A model generated the notes under the pieces. That model made no database searches. It had not been told where the DNA came from and worked only from the letters and a program-made list of their open reading frames with translations. This document shows, one piece after another, positions 47,492 to 56,466 of a stretch of DNA of 64,000 nt. Within the stretch, counting starts at the first letter, position 1, and every line of letters begins with the position of its first letter. The DNA lies in NCBI GenBank assembly GCA_003669585.1, contig QWOQ01000003.1, positions 1-64,000 on the forward strand. The letters are read 5' to 3'. The position numbers were made by a program, and so were the translations under genes. This DNA is from Planctomycetota bacterium (GTDB lineage Bacteria > Planctomycetota > Planctomycetia > Pirellulales > UBA1268).

Positions 47492-48052
47492 ATGAAGGAA
47501 AACCCGCGAATGGTTGCTACGATCTCCCCGTCCACGCTTTCTGATCTCATTCGTCGCGGCGAAGGAGTCGTGTTGATAGACGTTCGCACGCCTGCTGAAT
47601 TTGGCGAAGTGCACGTTGACATTGCCCGTAATGTGCCGCTCGATCGACTCGATACCAAAGACTTCGCAGAGACCAGTGGCAAGGGCCCGGTCTATTTTAT
47701 CTGTAAGTCGGGAGGCCGGAGCCACAAGGCGTGCGAAAAATTGATCGCAGCAGGCATCACGAATGTGGTGAGCATCGAAGGCGGCACCGCCGCATGTGAA
47801 GCGAATGGCGTTGCTGTTGTTCGCGGTCGTAAGTCGATGTCGCTCGAGCGGCAAGTCAGAGTGTGCGCCGGGAGCTTGGTGGCAATTGGTGTCGCTGTTG
47901 GTGGCTTTTCCTCTGATCCACTCTGGCACAGCATGGGGCTTGGACTGGCCGGTTTTATTGGCTGCGGACTGGTTTTTGCCGGTATCACCGACACCTGCGG
48001 CATGGGGATGCTCATTGCCAAGATGCCTTGGAATCAGACCTGCAGGCGCTGA
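47492..48052 (+). CDS. Rhodanese-like domain with C-terminal membrane helices (DUF2892)
   Basis: The protein has 186 residues. The rhodanese fold spans about residues 8-110, with VVLIDVRTPAEFGEVHVDIARNVPL and active-site loop ICKSGGRSHKA, whose Cys can carry a persulfide. A DUF2892-like part with two membrane helices (VCAGSLVAIGVAVGGF and MGLGLAGFIGCGLVFAGI) ends in CGMGMLIAKMPWNQ, which is characteristic of that family. The likely role is sulfur transfer or sulfide handling at the cytoplasmic membrane. No sulfur-metabolism gene is adjacent. Confidence 0.9.
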   Translation: MKENPRMVATISPSTLSDLIRRGEGVVLIDVRTPAEFGEVHVDIARNVPLDRLDTKDFAETSGKGPVYFICKSGGRSHKACEKLIAAGITNVVSIEGGTAACEANGVAVVRGRKSMSLERQVRVCAGSLVAIGVAVGGFSSDPLWHSMGLGLAGFIGCGLVFAGITDTCGMGMLIAKMPWNQTCRR

Positions 48053-48451
48053 TCGGGTTTGCATTGCGACCTGAGGTTTTAGAACGATACGGTCTGTTTC
48101 TTTATAGGTGGCCGGCAACTGATTGCGAAAGCGACGTTGCCCCGACGATCTCGAACTGTTCAACCCCTGCGATAAGTTTTTACGCCCTGTAGAGAGACAA
48201 ATCAGTAGTGGCACTAGTCATTCAAAAAGAAGGTTAGGCTTTTCCAGACAAAGAGCACCGAGATGAAAAACATCTGAATCAGTATTTTTATTTTGCATGG
48301 AATTGTTCTTATAAAATCACATCCGACTTCTCCCAAAAGTTTCCGTGAATGACGGGCGGGCAGAACAATGATCCCAAAAGAATCCCACGGTCAACGGCAC
48401 TTTCGCACGTGAGCGGAGGCGGTTTGGGTCGGAAGAAATGAATTTCTGGGT
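48053..48451. other. Intergenic region without recognised features
   Basis: About 400 bp between the convergent rhodanese and hydroxyisourate hydrolase genes. The part 48180-48350 is AT-rich. I see no gene, RNA or repeat. Confidence 0.4.
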
Positions 48452-48895
48452 TCAACTGCCCCGGTAGGTGGAATACCCGTATGGACTGATCAACAAGGGA
48501 ACGTGGTAATGTTCATCAGTCTTCTCAATAGCGAAAATAATCTCAACACGAGGGAAGAACGTCGAGGTCCCTTGGCTTTCGAAATACTTTCCCGTCTCGA
48601 AGACGAAACGATACGTTCCCACCTGCAATGCTTTTTCGGGCAGATGTAAATCGCTTACGCGTCCTCGTCCGTCCGTCTCGGCTCGTTTCAATTCCTCCCA
48701 GTTTTGGCCTGCTTGTCTCTGAAGCACAACAAGGACGCCTGACGCTGGCTGACCCGTTGTCGTATTCAAAACATGAGTGCTCAGCCGGGAGGCCGCAACG
48801 AGATTTTCGGCTGATGCCGCACAATCCCCTACTGCTGTCCAGAATCCAATCGAGCCGATAAGAACCAACAAACACGATCGAGTCGTCCTACGCAT
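48452..48895 (-). CDS. Exported 5-hydroxyisourate hydrolase (transthyretin-like)
   Basis: ATG at 48895 is chosen because GGAG lies six bases upstream and the frame then opens with a proper signal peptide (MRRTTRSCLLVLIGSIGF to GDCAASAEN). The mature protein has the family landmarks: LSTHVLNTTTGQPASGV near the start with a catalytic His, TYRFVFETGKYF, and the C-terminal YRGS. The enzyme hydrolyses 5-hydroxyisourate, the product of urate oxidase. A signal peptide places it in the periplasm, as in some proteobacteria. No other urate-degrading gene is in the window. Confidence 0.9.
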   Translation of the reverse strand: MRRTTRSCLLVLIGSIGFWTAVGDCAASAENLVAASRLSTHVLNTTTGQPASGVLVVLQRQAGQNWEELKRAETDGRGRVSDLHLPEKALQVGTYRFVFETGKYFESQGTSTFFPRVEIIFAIEKTDEHYHVPLLISPYGYSTYRGS

Positions 48896-49078
48896 TTCCA
48901 TCTCCGTTGATTGAACCCGTCCTGTTTTGAGATTCGTTCCAGTATTCGCCAAAGATGTAAGGGACGTTCGCTTACTTCAAGCATCTCCTGAGCAGGTCAC
49001 CAGAGTGACGGATGCCAAATAGGGTCGGCACGTTGTCTTCAAGGCTCTCGAACGCAACGTCTCAGACAATCAAACAAA

Positions 49079-49161
49079 TACCGGAGGAGGGACTTGAACC
49101 CACACGTCCTTGCGGACAACGGATTTTGAGTCCGTCGCGTCTGCCATTTCGCCACTCCGGC
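49079..49161 (-). tRNA. tRNA-Leu (anticodon CAA)
   Basis: The minus strand folds as a class II tRNA. The acceptor stem GCCGGAG pairs with CTCCGGT (one G-T pair). There is a D-arm with GCG/CGC, an anticodon stem ACGGA/TCCGT with loop CTCAAAA and so anticodon CAA, and a long variable arm (TGTCCGCAAGGACGT). The T-arm is GTGGG-TTCAAGT-CCCTC, with one T-T mismatch. The discriminator base is A and the CCA end is not encoded. It reads UUG codons. Confidence 0.95.
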
Positions 49162-49201
49162 CGAATGTTTGCATCGAGAGCCTACGACGGCGAGACGGGC
49201 C

Positions 49202-49225
49202 GTTCCAGAGCGATCGCTCTGGAAC
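49202..49225. repeat. Perfect 24-bp palindrome upstream of tRNA-Leu
   Basis: The half-site GTTCCAGAGCGA is followed directly by its exact reverse complement, with GCGATCGC at the centre. It ends 41 bp upstream of the tRNA 5' end, on the promoter side. It may be a protein-binding site or a cruciform/terminator element; the sequence alone does not decide. Confidence 0.6.
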
Positions 49226-49414
49226 CCAGAGTCGTCGATTCTCTTGCCGATTGTGCCACGGAGAAAGGTTCTGTTTTTCTATACGAAAAAGACGCGTTGA
49301 GAAGGTTTCATTTCTAAACAGTTTCATCCGGTGATGATGCGGTAGCGACTGGCTTCTTGTTTTTGTGTGAGATACAAAAGGATAGAAAAATTACATAGAA
49401 AGAAGAACCGCGAC

Positions 49415-50503
49415 ATGCATGCACGTTCAAAGTTTTCTCGACGACAGTTTGTGAGCACTACTGGAACCATGGTTGGAGCGACGATGGCCGCACGGGGTTA
49501 TTCGTTGGCCCGTGCTGATGAATCCTCAGAAGCCCCAAGCGCGATCAATATGCTGGTGGATGGTGAACCGCCCGTTGCAGAAGAAGCCTCGACCATCGTC
49601 ATTCTTCCAGACACGCAGAACTACAGTGAAAAGTTTCCGGAGATTTTCGATGCGCAGACCAGGTGGATTGCTGAAAATGCCACTCCGCGAAACATCGCCT
49701 TCGTGTTGCATTTAGGCGATATCACAAATCGCAATACACCTGCCGAATGGATCAACGCGAAGCGTTCGATGGATTTGCTCAAAGCGGTTCCTTTTGTGAT
49801 GGCGACAGGAAATCACGATTACTCCGAAGGAGGCTCCGCCGTGGATCGCTCAACGCTTTACGGCGAATACTTTCCGATTGCCGAGGCACGAAGCCGCCAA
49901 GGATTTGGAGGGACATTCGATGCCGAACCGAATCGACTTGATAACTCGTGGTGGACCTTTATCGCTGCTGGACGAAAATGGCTGATCGTCTCTCTTGAAT
50001 TTGCCCCGAGAAACGAAGTGCTCTCGTGGGCCGACCAAGTCATCAGCAGTCGAGCCGATCATTCAACCATTCTGATCACTCACGCATTCCTTTACTACGA
50101 CGAAACTCGATACGACTGGAATGGCAAGGGAACGCAACAAAACTGGAATCCGCATTCCTACGGTGTTTCCAAGCAACAGCCGGTCAACGACGGCGAAGAA
50201 CTTTGGGAAAAACTAGTGAGTCGACATGACAACTGTGTCATGGCGATCAACGGACACGTACTCGGAGACGGGCTGGGGCGTATGACGAGCCAAACCAACG
50301 GAGGCACCGACGTGATGCAGATGCTGGTCAATTTCCAGATGAAGCCCAGCGGTGGCGACGGATGGTTGCGGTTGCTCGAAATCCAGAAAGGAAGCGATTC
50401 AAAGGGGCAGAGAGTGAAGGTATACGACTATTCTCCGACGCTTGGAAAAACCAATGCCTCGCCACAGAATCAGTTTCAGTTTTCGCTTCCCCCGAGTGTT
50501 TGA
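49415..50503 (+). CDS. Tat-exported calcineurin-like metallophosphoesterase
   Basis: ATG at 49415 places a twin-arginine signal (SRRQFVSTTGTMVGATMAARGYSLARAD) at the N-terminus; an upstream ATG at 49367 adds 16 residues. The phosphoesterase motifs are in order: LPDTQNY, LHLGDITNRNTPAEW, TGNHDY and INGHVLGDG. These bind a two-metal centre and hydrolyse a phosphate ester. Tat export suggests the protein folds and takes up metal before crossing the membrane. The substrate is unknown. It stands apart from neighbours. Confidence 0.9.
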   Translation: MHARSKFSRRQFVSTTGTMVGATMAARGYSLARADESSEAPSAINMLVDGEPPVAEEASTIVILPDTQNYSEKFPEIFDAQTRWIAENATPRNIAFVLHLGDITNRNTPAEWINAKRSMDLLKAVPFVMATGNHDYSEGGSAVDRSTLYGEYFPIAEARSRQGFGGTFDAEPNRLDNSWWTFIAAGRKWLIVSLEFAPRNEVLSWADQVISSRADHSTILITHAFLYYDETRYDWNGKGTQQNWNPHSYGVSKQQPVNDGEELWEKLVSRHDNCVMAINGHVLGDGLGRMTSQTNGGTDVMQMLVNFQMKPSGGDGWLRLLEIQKGSDSKGQRVKVYDYSPTLGKTNASPQNQFQFSLPPSV

Positions 50504-50619
50504 ATAAAGATTACACAAATGCCATAAGTGCCTGTACGGCGTTGCACTGGGGGAGAATTCAACGAAAAGAAAGAGATTCATCTAGTAATCCGCAGGACTC
50601 CGGCGTCACAATCTTCCTC

Positions 50620-51909
50620 ATGCAGGTGATTGTTTTTGAAGATGACGCGGTCGATGCACTCGGAGTGGCGGTGCAGGCACGCCCGGCATGTGATCTCACC
50701 ATTGGTGCTTTTTCGCTGGTGGAACTCCTCGGTAGATTCGGACCTGTGCAGAGAGTCGTGCGAGGGCATCTTGAGCGACACCTTGCTGGTGCCAGCCTGC
50801 GACAAATGGCTGTCTGGGGGGGCGCGGTCGAAAAAAATCATACTCTTTCGCCCCACCGTCATTCTCGAATGGAAGATGGTTTTGGCGATCGCGAACAGTT
50901 CGTGCTCTTCGTCAATGCCAGGGCGGTGCCAAGCGCCGATCTGATAAGAGCAATTCAAAAGCTTCTCAACAATCACAATACCTGTTGCTTGGAGTGCCAC
51001 GGATACGTTGCGATTGCGATCGTGCGTGAGCCGCCCGAACAAAGAGACCGATTTATTGAACAGTGCAAAAGTCTCGGCACCGGACTCTCGCAGTGGCTTG
51101 CCGAGCAGAATCTTAACGAGCATCAATCCTCGTTGCAGCACGTCGTTGAACTTGTCAGTGAGTCGCACGAACTCTTCGGCGCGCATGAGCGGGCAATCGA
51201 AGGGGCCATTCGGATGCGACTCGATCAAGGAGAATACGAAGAAAGAAAACAGGGTTTGTATCTTGCCGCGGATGCGATTGTGGAAGAACCGGTGGTTGTC
51301 AGAAGAGGGCCGATCGTCGTTGAGCAAGGAGCGCGCATTGGTCCATTTGTCTGCCTGGATGGTCCGATCTGGATCGGGCGCGATGCTCGCATTAACCCCC
51401 ATGCATGGATTCGTGAGGCGACTGCAATTGGACGCACATGCATTGTTGGAGGCGAAGTGCTTTCAAGCGTGATCGAATCGTACTCGAACAAATCGCACGA
51501 CGGATTTCTCGGCCATTCACGCGTTGGCAGTTGGGCGAACATCGCTGCCGGCACAATCACAAGCAACCTGAAGGTCACCTACGGCACCATTCGCTCGCAT
51601 ACGCGTCGAGGAACGCTCGATTCGGGCAGGCAGTTTCTTGGCGCAACCATCGGCGACTTTGCCAAGACAGGTATCCACACTTCAATCAGCTGCGGCGTCT
51701 CGATAGGCGTCGCGGCGATGGCTGCTGGAAATGTGTTACGGGATGTCCCCGATTTCTCAAGTGACTTGGGTGGCACCGCATCCCGCACAAGCCCTCAGCA
51801 GGCCTCTACCGTACTTGGCAGAATGATGGCACGACGCGGAATCGCACTGATCCCCGCCGATACTGAGTTACTCATCGAACTCGCAGCCGGTCTTCCCTCT
51901 GGTGGATAG
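50620..51909 (+). CDS. GlmU-like sugar-nucleotidyltransferase with left-handed beta-helix
   Basis: ATG at 50620 (MQVIVFEDDAVDALGVAVQAR) matches the start of the alternative GlmU family; the longer open frame from 50362 overlaps the phosphoesterase gene and is rejected. Residues 1-210 form a divergent nucleotidyltransferase-like domain. From about 215 there are hexapeptide-type repeats (VVVRRGPIVVEQGARIGPFVCLDGPIWIGRDARI, then GEVLSSVIESYSNKSHDGFLGHSRVGSWANI) of an acyltransferase helix. By family, it would acetylate glucosamine-1-phosphate and make UDP-GlcNAc, but the N-terminal active site is less well conserved, so specificity is inferred. Confidence 0.85.
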   Translation: MQVIVFEDDAVDALGVAVQARPACDLTIGAFSLVELLGRFGPVQRVVRGHLERHLAGASLRQMAVWGGAVEKNHTLSPHRHSRMEDGFGDREQFVLFVNARAVPSADLIRAIQKLLNNHNTCCLECHGYVAIAIVREPPEQRDRFIEQCKSLGTGLSQWLAEQNLNEHQSSLQHVVELVSESHELFGAHERAIEGAIRMRLDQGEYEERKQGLYLAADAIVEEPVVVRRGPIVVEQGARIGPFVCLDGPIWIGRDARINPHAWIREATAIGRTCIVGGEVLSSVIESYSNKSHDGFLGHSRVGSWANIAAGTITSNLKVTYGTIRSHTRRGTLDSGRQFLGATIGDFAKTGIHTSISCGVSIGVAAMAAGNVLRDVPDFSSDLGGTASRTSPQQASTVLGRMMARRGIALIPADTELLIELAAGLPSGG

Positions 51910-52047
51910 AGAACGGAAATACAAAAATCGTACGGCAATTTTCATTGGTGAGATGGTCTGGAATCCAATCGGCAACTTCTAGATGATCTATAGAACCCGC
52001 CGGATCGACCGGCTGCACAGCACCTCTAACGCATAATCGAGGCACGA

Positions 52048-52926
52048 GTGTCATTTTCCACGTTGTATGGAACAGGAAAATTTGGTTTATCGTTCGAACT
52101 GTTTCCCCCAAAATCTGCCGAATCTGAAGTGGCAATGTGGCAAACAGTCGAGGATCTTATGGCCTTTTCGCCGTCACTGGTGACGTGTACCTACGGGGCG
52201 GGTGGCAGTACGCGAGGCAAGACGCTCGACATTGTGGAGGGCGTACATCGAAAGTACGGCCTGCCTGTCGCGAGTCATTTAACCTGTGTTGGATCGAGCG
52301 TTGACGAACTGCGGGAATACCTCGCCGAAGCGCTGGATCGAGGGGTATCGGGAATCGTCGCGCTGCGTGGCGATCCGCCCAAGGGAGAAACTGAATTTCG
52401 CCCTGTCGTCGGAGGGCTTTCGTATGCTTCAGAACTGGTGCAATTGATTCATACGGAATGTCCATCGCTTGACATCGCCGTGGCTGGATATCCAGAAACT
52501 CATCAGGAGGCGATGAGCGAGGAGATGGATCTGGAAAATCTCAAACGCAAGTGTGATGCCGGAGGCCAAGCAGTGATCACGCAGCTTTTTTACGAAAATT
52601 CGGATCTGTTTCGATTTCGAGATCGCTGCGAATCGCTTGGCATTCACACACCGATTGTGCCGGGGGTGATGCCTGTCGTGAATTTTTCACAGGTGCGAAG
52701 AATTGCAAAGCTCTGTAAGGCAAAACTCCCAGCTGAGTTCATCAATGCCATGGAGAAAGCGGGAGAGAGCGAATCGGCGCAGTTTGAAGCGGGCGTACAA
52801 TTTGCAACTCAACAGGTTCACGAACTCGTTCGAGCCGGTGTGCCAGGACTTCATTTTTATGTACTCAACCGCTCGCCCGCGACAGCCCAAGTGCTTCAAC
52901 AGGTTGGAATCAGCGGAAAAAATTGA
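52048..52926 (+). CDS. metF: Methylenetetrahydrofolate reductase
   Basis: The start is GTG (MSFSTLYGTGKFGLSFELFPPKS). The 292-residue TIM-barrel flavoprotein reduces 5,10-methylene-THF to 5-methyl-THF for methionine synthesis. Recognisable blocks are SFELFPPKS with the catalytic Glu, VTCTYGAGGSTRGKT, ASHLTCVG, IVALRGDPPKG, DAGGQAVITQLFYEN and PIVPGVMPV. The length is that of the bacterial catalytic domain, without the eukaryotic regulatory part. It converges on the receiver-protein gene. Confidence 0.97.
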   Translation: MSFSTLYGTGKFGLSFELFPPKSAESEVAMWQTVEDLMAFSPSLVTCTYGAGGSTRGKTLDIVEGVHRKYGLPVASHLTCVGSSVDELREYLAEALDRGVSGIVALRGDPPKGETEFRPVVGGLSYASELVQLIHTECPSLDIAVAGYPETHQEAMSEEMDLENLKRKCDAGGQAVITQLFYENSDLFRFRDRCESLGIHTPIVPGVMPVVNFSQVRRIAKLCKAKLPAEFINAMEKAGESESAQFEAGVQFATQQVHELVRAGVPGLHFYVLNRSPATAQVLQQVGISGKN

Positions 52927-52947
52927 TCACAAAATGAGAGACAGCAA

Positions 52948-53424
52948 TTAGTCGTGCCTTGGCGGTTGATCGTCATCCATGCTGCGGATGTACCTGCGGA
53001 GACGTTCGAGTTCATCGGTCACGCTTCGAAGCTTGAGCATGTTCTCGACACGTTTGACAAGCTCCACTTTGTTGACCGGCTTTGAGAGAAAGTCATCAGT
53101 GCCAGCATCAACGGCGCGCTCAATATCGCCGAGTTCACCAAGCGCCGTCACCATGAGAATCATAATGGGACTCGTGGCAGGGTCACTTTTGATTCGCTGG
53201 CAAACTTCAAAGCCAGACAGCTTGGGCATCATCACATCGAGCAGAATCACATCGGGCTGAAAGCTCGCCACTTTTTCAAGTGTATCCCGACCGTCAACAC
53301 TGGTCGTAATGTCGCAGTCGACATCTGCCAGATAGACCTCGAGAAGTTCCCGATTAGGTTCGTTGTCGTCGGCAATTAATACACGACTGCGGCGCGAATC
53401 GGAGGAAGATGTTTGGTTTTCCAT
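52948..53424 (-). CDS. Stand-alone response regulator receiver protein
   Basis: ATG at 53424 (MENQTSSS) is preferred to a TTG at 53436. The receiver has RVLIADDNEPNRELLEVYL, the phospho-accepting Asp in DVILLDVMMPKLSG, the Thr in MVTALGE and the Lys in FLSKPVN. A helical tail of about 35 residues (VENMLKLRSVTDELERLRRYI) may form a coiled coil for dimerisation. There is no output domain. It follows the DUF2617-like gene by eight bases. It is the only CheY-like protein in the window but its kinase partner is unknown. Confidence 0.93.
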   Translation of the reverse strand: MENQTSSSDSRRSRVLIADDNEPNRELLEVYLADVDCDITTSVDGRDTLEKVASFQPDVILLDVMMPKLSGFEVCQRIKSDPATSPIMILMVTALGELGDIERAVDAGTDDFLSKPVNKVELVKRVENMLKLRSVTDELERLRRYIRSMDDDQPPRHD

Positions 53425-53432
53425 CGGTCTGC

Positions 53433-53972
53433 TCAACGAATTTCAAAAATAGATTGACTCTTCACAATCGCCAACTCATCAGGAAACGTGTGGAAAGACT
53501 GTACGAGCATACTGTGAGTGCGAGTTTCAACGTTTACCAAACTGATGGATCCCAATGCCATTCTGTCGTGTGACTCGAATCGATGCATCAGCCCCTGTTT
53601 TTCGCCATCATCAGAGAGCCCCTGCTGAAATGACCAGAAGACTTCGGGTTCTAGAAACTCAAGCTGAAAGCTCATTTGATAACTCACGCCGCCTCGGCAC
53701 TCCATTCGATCGGAACGTTCTCCACGAAGGCGATATGAAATCAGCCGTCGTTTTTGTGGAAGCGGATCACGAAGACAGGTTGTCACTTCCGTCAGCACCA
53801 AACCTTGATGACGCCATGTGACAAGGTGGCCCGATCCTGTAATCGAAAGATCAGCCTCATACTCACCACGTTGAATAGATCTGGACTGAAAGTGCTCAAA
53901 GAGTTCGGGATGAAGAGATCTGCCATAAAGTTGAAAAGCAAGTTCCGTAACTTTGGGACGAACCGATAACAC
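53433..53972 (-). CDS. DUF2617-like protein
   Basis: I chose GTG at 53972 (MLSVRPKVTELAFQLYGRSL), which has AAAGGAG about ten bases upstream; a TTG at 54056 would add 28 residues. The start of the fold, SVRPKVTELAFQLYGRSLHPELF, resembles DUF2617 proteins. The rest alternates short strands (YEADLSITGSGHLVTW, HQGLVLTEVTTCL) and has no membrane segments or cysteine motifs. The function is unknown. It is co-directional with the receiver gene, so the two may act together. Confidence 0.65.
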   Translation of the reverse strand: MLSVRPKVTELAFQLYGRSLHPELFEHFQSRSIQRGEYEADLSITGSGHLVTWRHQGLVLTEVTTCLRDPLPQKRRLISYRLRGERSDRMECRGGVSYQMSFQLEFLEPEVFWSFQQGLSDDGEKQGLMHRFESHDRMALGSISLVNVETRTHSMLVQSFHTFPDELAIVKSQSIFEIR

Positions 53973-54307
53973 GCTGATGAATCTCCTTTGGGCCGCATTG
54001 CTCTTTGCAGTGAATGAGATCGACCTCAATACTCTATCGGACTCTTGTGTCGACAATCAGAATGTGGAATGGGCCACGTTCCTCCTAGAGATCGTTCTCG
54101 GATCGATCTCGATTTTCAAGACAGGAGTATAAAACAGGAACCCGCTGAAACCATCAATACGAATTTTTGTGTAGCCTTTTTTAGCGGAATAGAAACAGCT
54201 TTCGAGAGAGGAAAGATTTTCTGAAACTGTACCTTGACAGAATCCGATTTCGCTGAATGAATGCGATTGTCGTCGAACGAACAGCCGTCAGGGATTTTTG
54301 TTGTTCT
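53973..54307. other. Intergenic region without recognised features
   Basis: About 335 bp upstream of the DUF2617-like gene and downstream of the CPBP gene. It contains the AAAGGAG ribosome site at its left edge and probably a promoter. I see no gene or repeat. Confidence 0.4.
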
Positions 54308-55243
54308 TCAAAGAAATCCCACGATCATGTCGTATGCAGCATGAGAGCCAGCGGCGATCCCAAAGCCGCGAGAGAGAAAAAGAGTTGAAAAAAAGATTCC
54401 GGCCACCGTTCGAAACGTAAAACTGTAAAGATCAAACGAATCTCCCATCGGTCCGATGTAGTGTGCCGTGCTGAAAAGCAGGCTTGTGAGCAGACAACTC
54501 CACATCCACGCACCATCGCTCCGGAGTCCGATACGCATCAGAATCCATGCAAAAATGGGGAGAAAAAGCAGTCGGAAGAGGACCTCTTCGTAGAGTCCGG
54601 CACCACAGAATCCAACGACCCGTGAAAAAATTCCCCTCTGCGGTTCATTTTCTACCGCGACTGTGAGCAATCGCTCGGCAAAGGGCAGTCTGTGAGGCAA
54701 TGGACGAGCGGCATGAACAGAGATTGCCCCCTGCGTATCAATCAGTTCGGGAGAAACTGGCCAGAGAGATTGCTGAAGTCGGGCGACAGCAACCAGAAGA
54801 AACGCCAGCAACAGGCATTCCAGTAGCATTCCGAAAAATACGTGCGGTCGGAAGAACCAGCGATCGTGTTCCACATGGTGCCATGCGAGGAGGCCAAGAA
54901 TTGTGAGCGTTGGCAAGAGGAAGTAATCGCCAAATCCCATGGAGTCCAGCAACTGTCGCAGCCAGACATCAGCGCCGTTGCGGGGGGAACTTCGTCCCAT
55001 GAGCAGCACGCCTCCTTCATAGGCCAGAACCAGTGGGAGCGTAAACACAAGGCTCGTCAGCGGCATTCTGGAAATTGACCAGTAGGAGTCTGCCTGAACG
55101 ATGCCCGACGATTCAGTCGATTCAGTCGATTCCTCACTCTTCACAGACTCCGAGTCGAAAGAGTCATCAAGCTCGGCATGACGAAGGAGAGGGTCCTGGA
55201 ATGTGTCGAAATCCGGATTGTGTTCGTCCATAGGTTCATTCAT
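54308..55243 (-). CDS. CPBP-family intramembrane metalloprotease
   Basis: The 311-residue protein has an acidic, disordered N-terminus (about 45 residues) and seven to eight membrane helices. The CPBP/CAAX protease motifs are EEVLFRLLF (EExxxR), FSTAHYIG, and the final HAAYDMI. Members cleave peptides within the membrane, including prenylated proteins and bacteriocin-related substrates; the substrate here is unknown. The acidic tail is not a standard part of the family. Confidence 0.88.
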   Translation of the reverse strand: MNEPMDEHNPDFDTFQDPLLRHAELDDSFDSESVKSEESTESTESSGIVQADSYWSISRMPLTSLVFTLPLVLAYEGGVLLMGRSSPRNGADVWLRQLLDSMGFGDYFLLPTLTILGLLAWHHVEHDRWFFRPHVFFGMLLECLLLAFLLVAVARLQQSLWPVSPELIDTQGAISVHAARPLPHRLPFAERLLTVAVENEPQRGIFSRVVGFCGAGLYEEVLFRLLFLPIFAWILMRIGLRSDGAWMWSCLLTSLLFSTAHYIGPMGDSFDLYSFTFRTVAGIFFSTLFLSRGFGIAAGSHAAYDMIVGFL

Positions 55244-56466
55244 CCATATCTGAAAAAATCAAAAACAGTTTTTTTGAAGTCATCTGCCGCCACACTGACA
55301 AAAGTCGGCACGGAACGAAAGCGGTGGGCAGTCGCTCGAACCCTACCACAGCGAGCAGAAAGAGTCGGCCACCATCGCCATTTTCTTTACTTAAACCCGA
55401 CTCGATCGCCATGAAAATACAAACAACTCCCAGGCGTAATTCCGTTGCGTCGAACCCATCATTTCGAGAGTGTAAAAAATCTGCCGGGGCTCTCAAAAGT
55501 CCCTTTTTGAAGCCATATTGTGAGCCCGCACAATGTTTCGAAGGTGGCTTAAAAACAGCGATTTCGTTGCGTTTCCCCCTACCCATTTTACATCTGGAAA
55601 AAAACAGAGCCGCTTTTTAAGAAACTGGCAAACCGCTGAAATATGGCAGTGCAAAAGAGCGCCCGCAGTTTTCAATACAGGCAAGCCGTCTGGCATGCGC
55701 GAGGAAATGAAAAAAGCAAGCGGTACTCAAAAAAAATTTTCCAACAATGCTTGCACCGCTAGCACCGTTTTTTTCTCTAGGAATTCTTTTTTTGAGAGAC
55801 TCGTTCGATCTTGTTTTTAACGATCTTTTTGGCTGCATCTCGCTTCAATGCGAAGAGCAAACAATCGAAAAATTAATTCTCATGCTTGACAATGCAAGCA
55901 AGCTTTACAGAATGACCGCACAACGCTCGAGCATGCACGAGTGTCATGCGTGTGCAGTTGAAAAAGTTTTTATTCTTGTGCTGCGTTGAAGAGCAAAATG
56001 TGCTTTTTGAGTTTCTGCGGTAATGCGGTAGAAACTGTTTGGGAGCGATTGGAAAATCCTAGGGAGGGATAGTCCACTGTGCACGGAAGCACGCAGAGGG
56101 TCTGATTGCTGGAGTGGACTCTGAAAGATGTTGAAAGCACGTTCTTGTATTTCTCGTGCAGATTCGAAGGCGAGTGAATTGTTTTGCACGGATCGAAGTG
56201 ACTCATGCGGGGCAGGATTGACAGAGATCACAGATTTCAAGATTTGACCGCAGAAACGTTTGAGATTGAACACACAAAAGATTGAAATTGGGGGGCGACG
56301 ACTTGAGGGATCGAAAGTCGACGACCTTGGTCGTGGCCTGGATGTCCCCTCCGGTTTTTAGATTTGTGTGTGTAAATATTGAAAAGCAGTTTTGCACGGA
56401 AGAATGTTCTGTCTTGAAACGGTTGATCGTGTGGTTGGCACCATAACGCATCAGGATCTTGGGGCT
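55244..56466. other. Long intergenic region, no confident gene
   Basis: About 1.2 kb without a gene I can support. Several open frames of 60-116 codons overlap here on both strands, but none shows a conserved motif, a signal peptide with a ribosome site, or coherent composition. The stretch 55610-55990 is AT-rich with long A/T runs. A structured RNA or promoter for folK may be present but I could not identify one. Confidence 0.4.

Noticed and set aside
47179..47682. Minus-strand frame across the intergenic region into the rhodanese gene
   Set aside because: It overlaps the well-supported rhodanese gene antisense and shows no conserved pattern.
50362..50619. N-terminal extension of the GlmU-like protein
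   Set aside because: These codons overlap the phosphoesterase gene and the family start matches the ATG at 50620.
55236..55586. Minus-strand 116-codon frame overlapping the CPBP gene start
   Set aside because: It has no ribosome site, no recognisable motif and mixed composition, and it would overlap the CPBP start.
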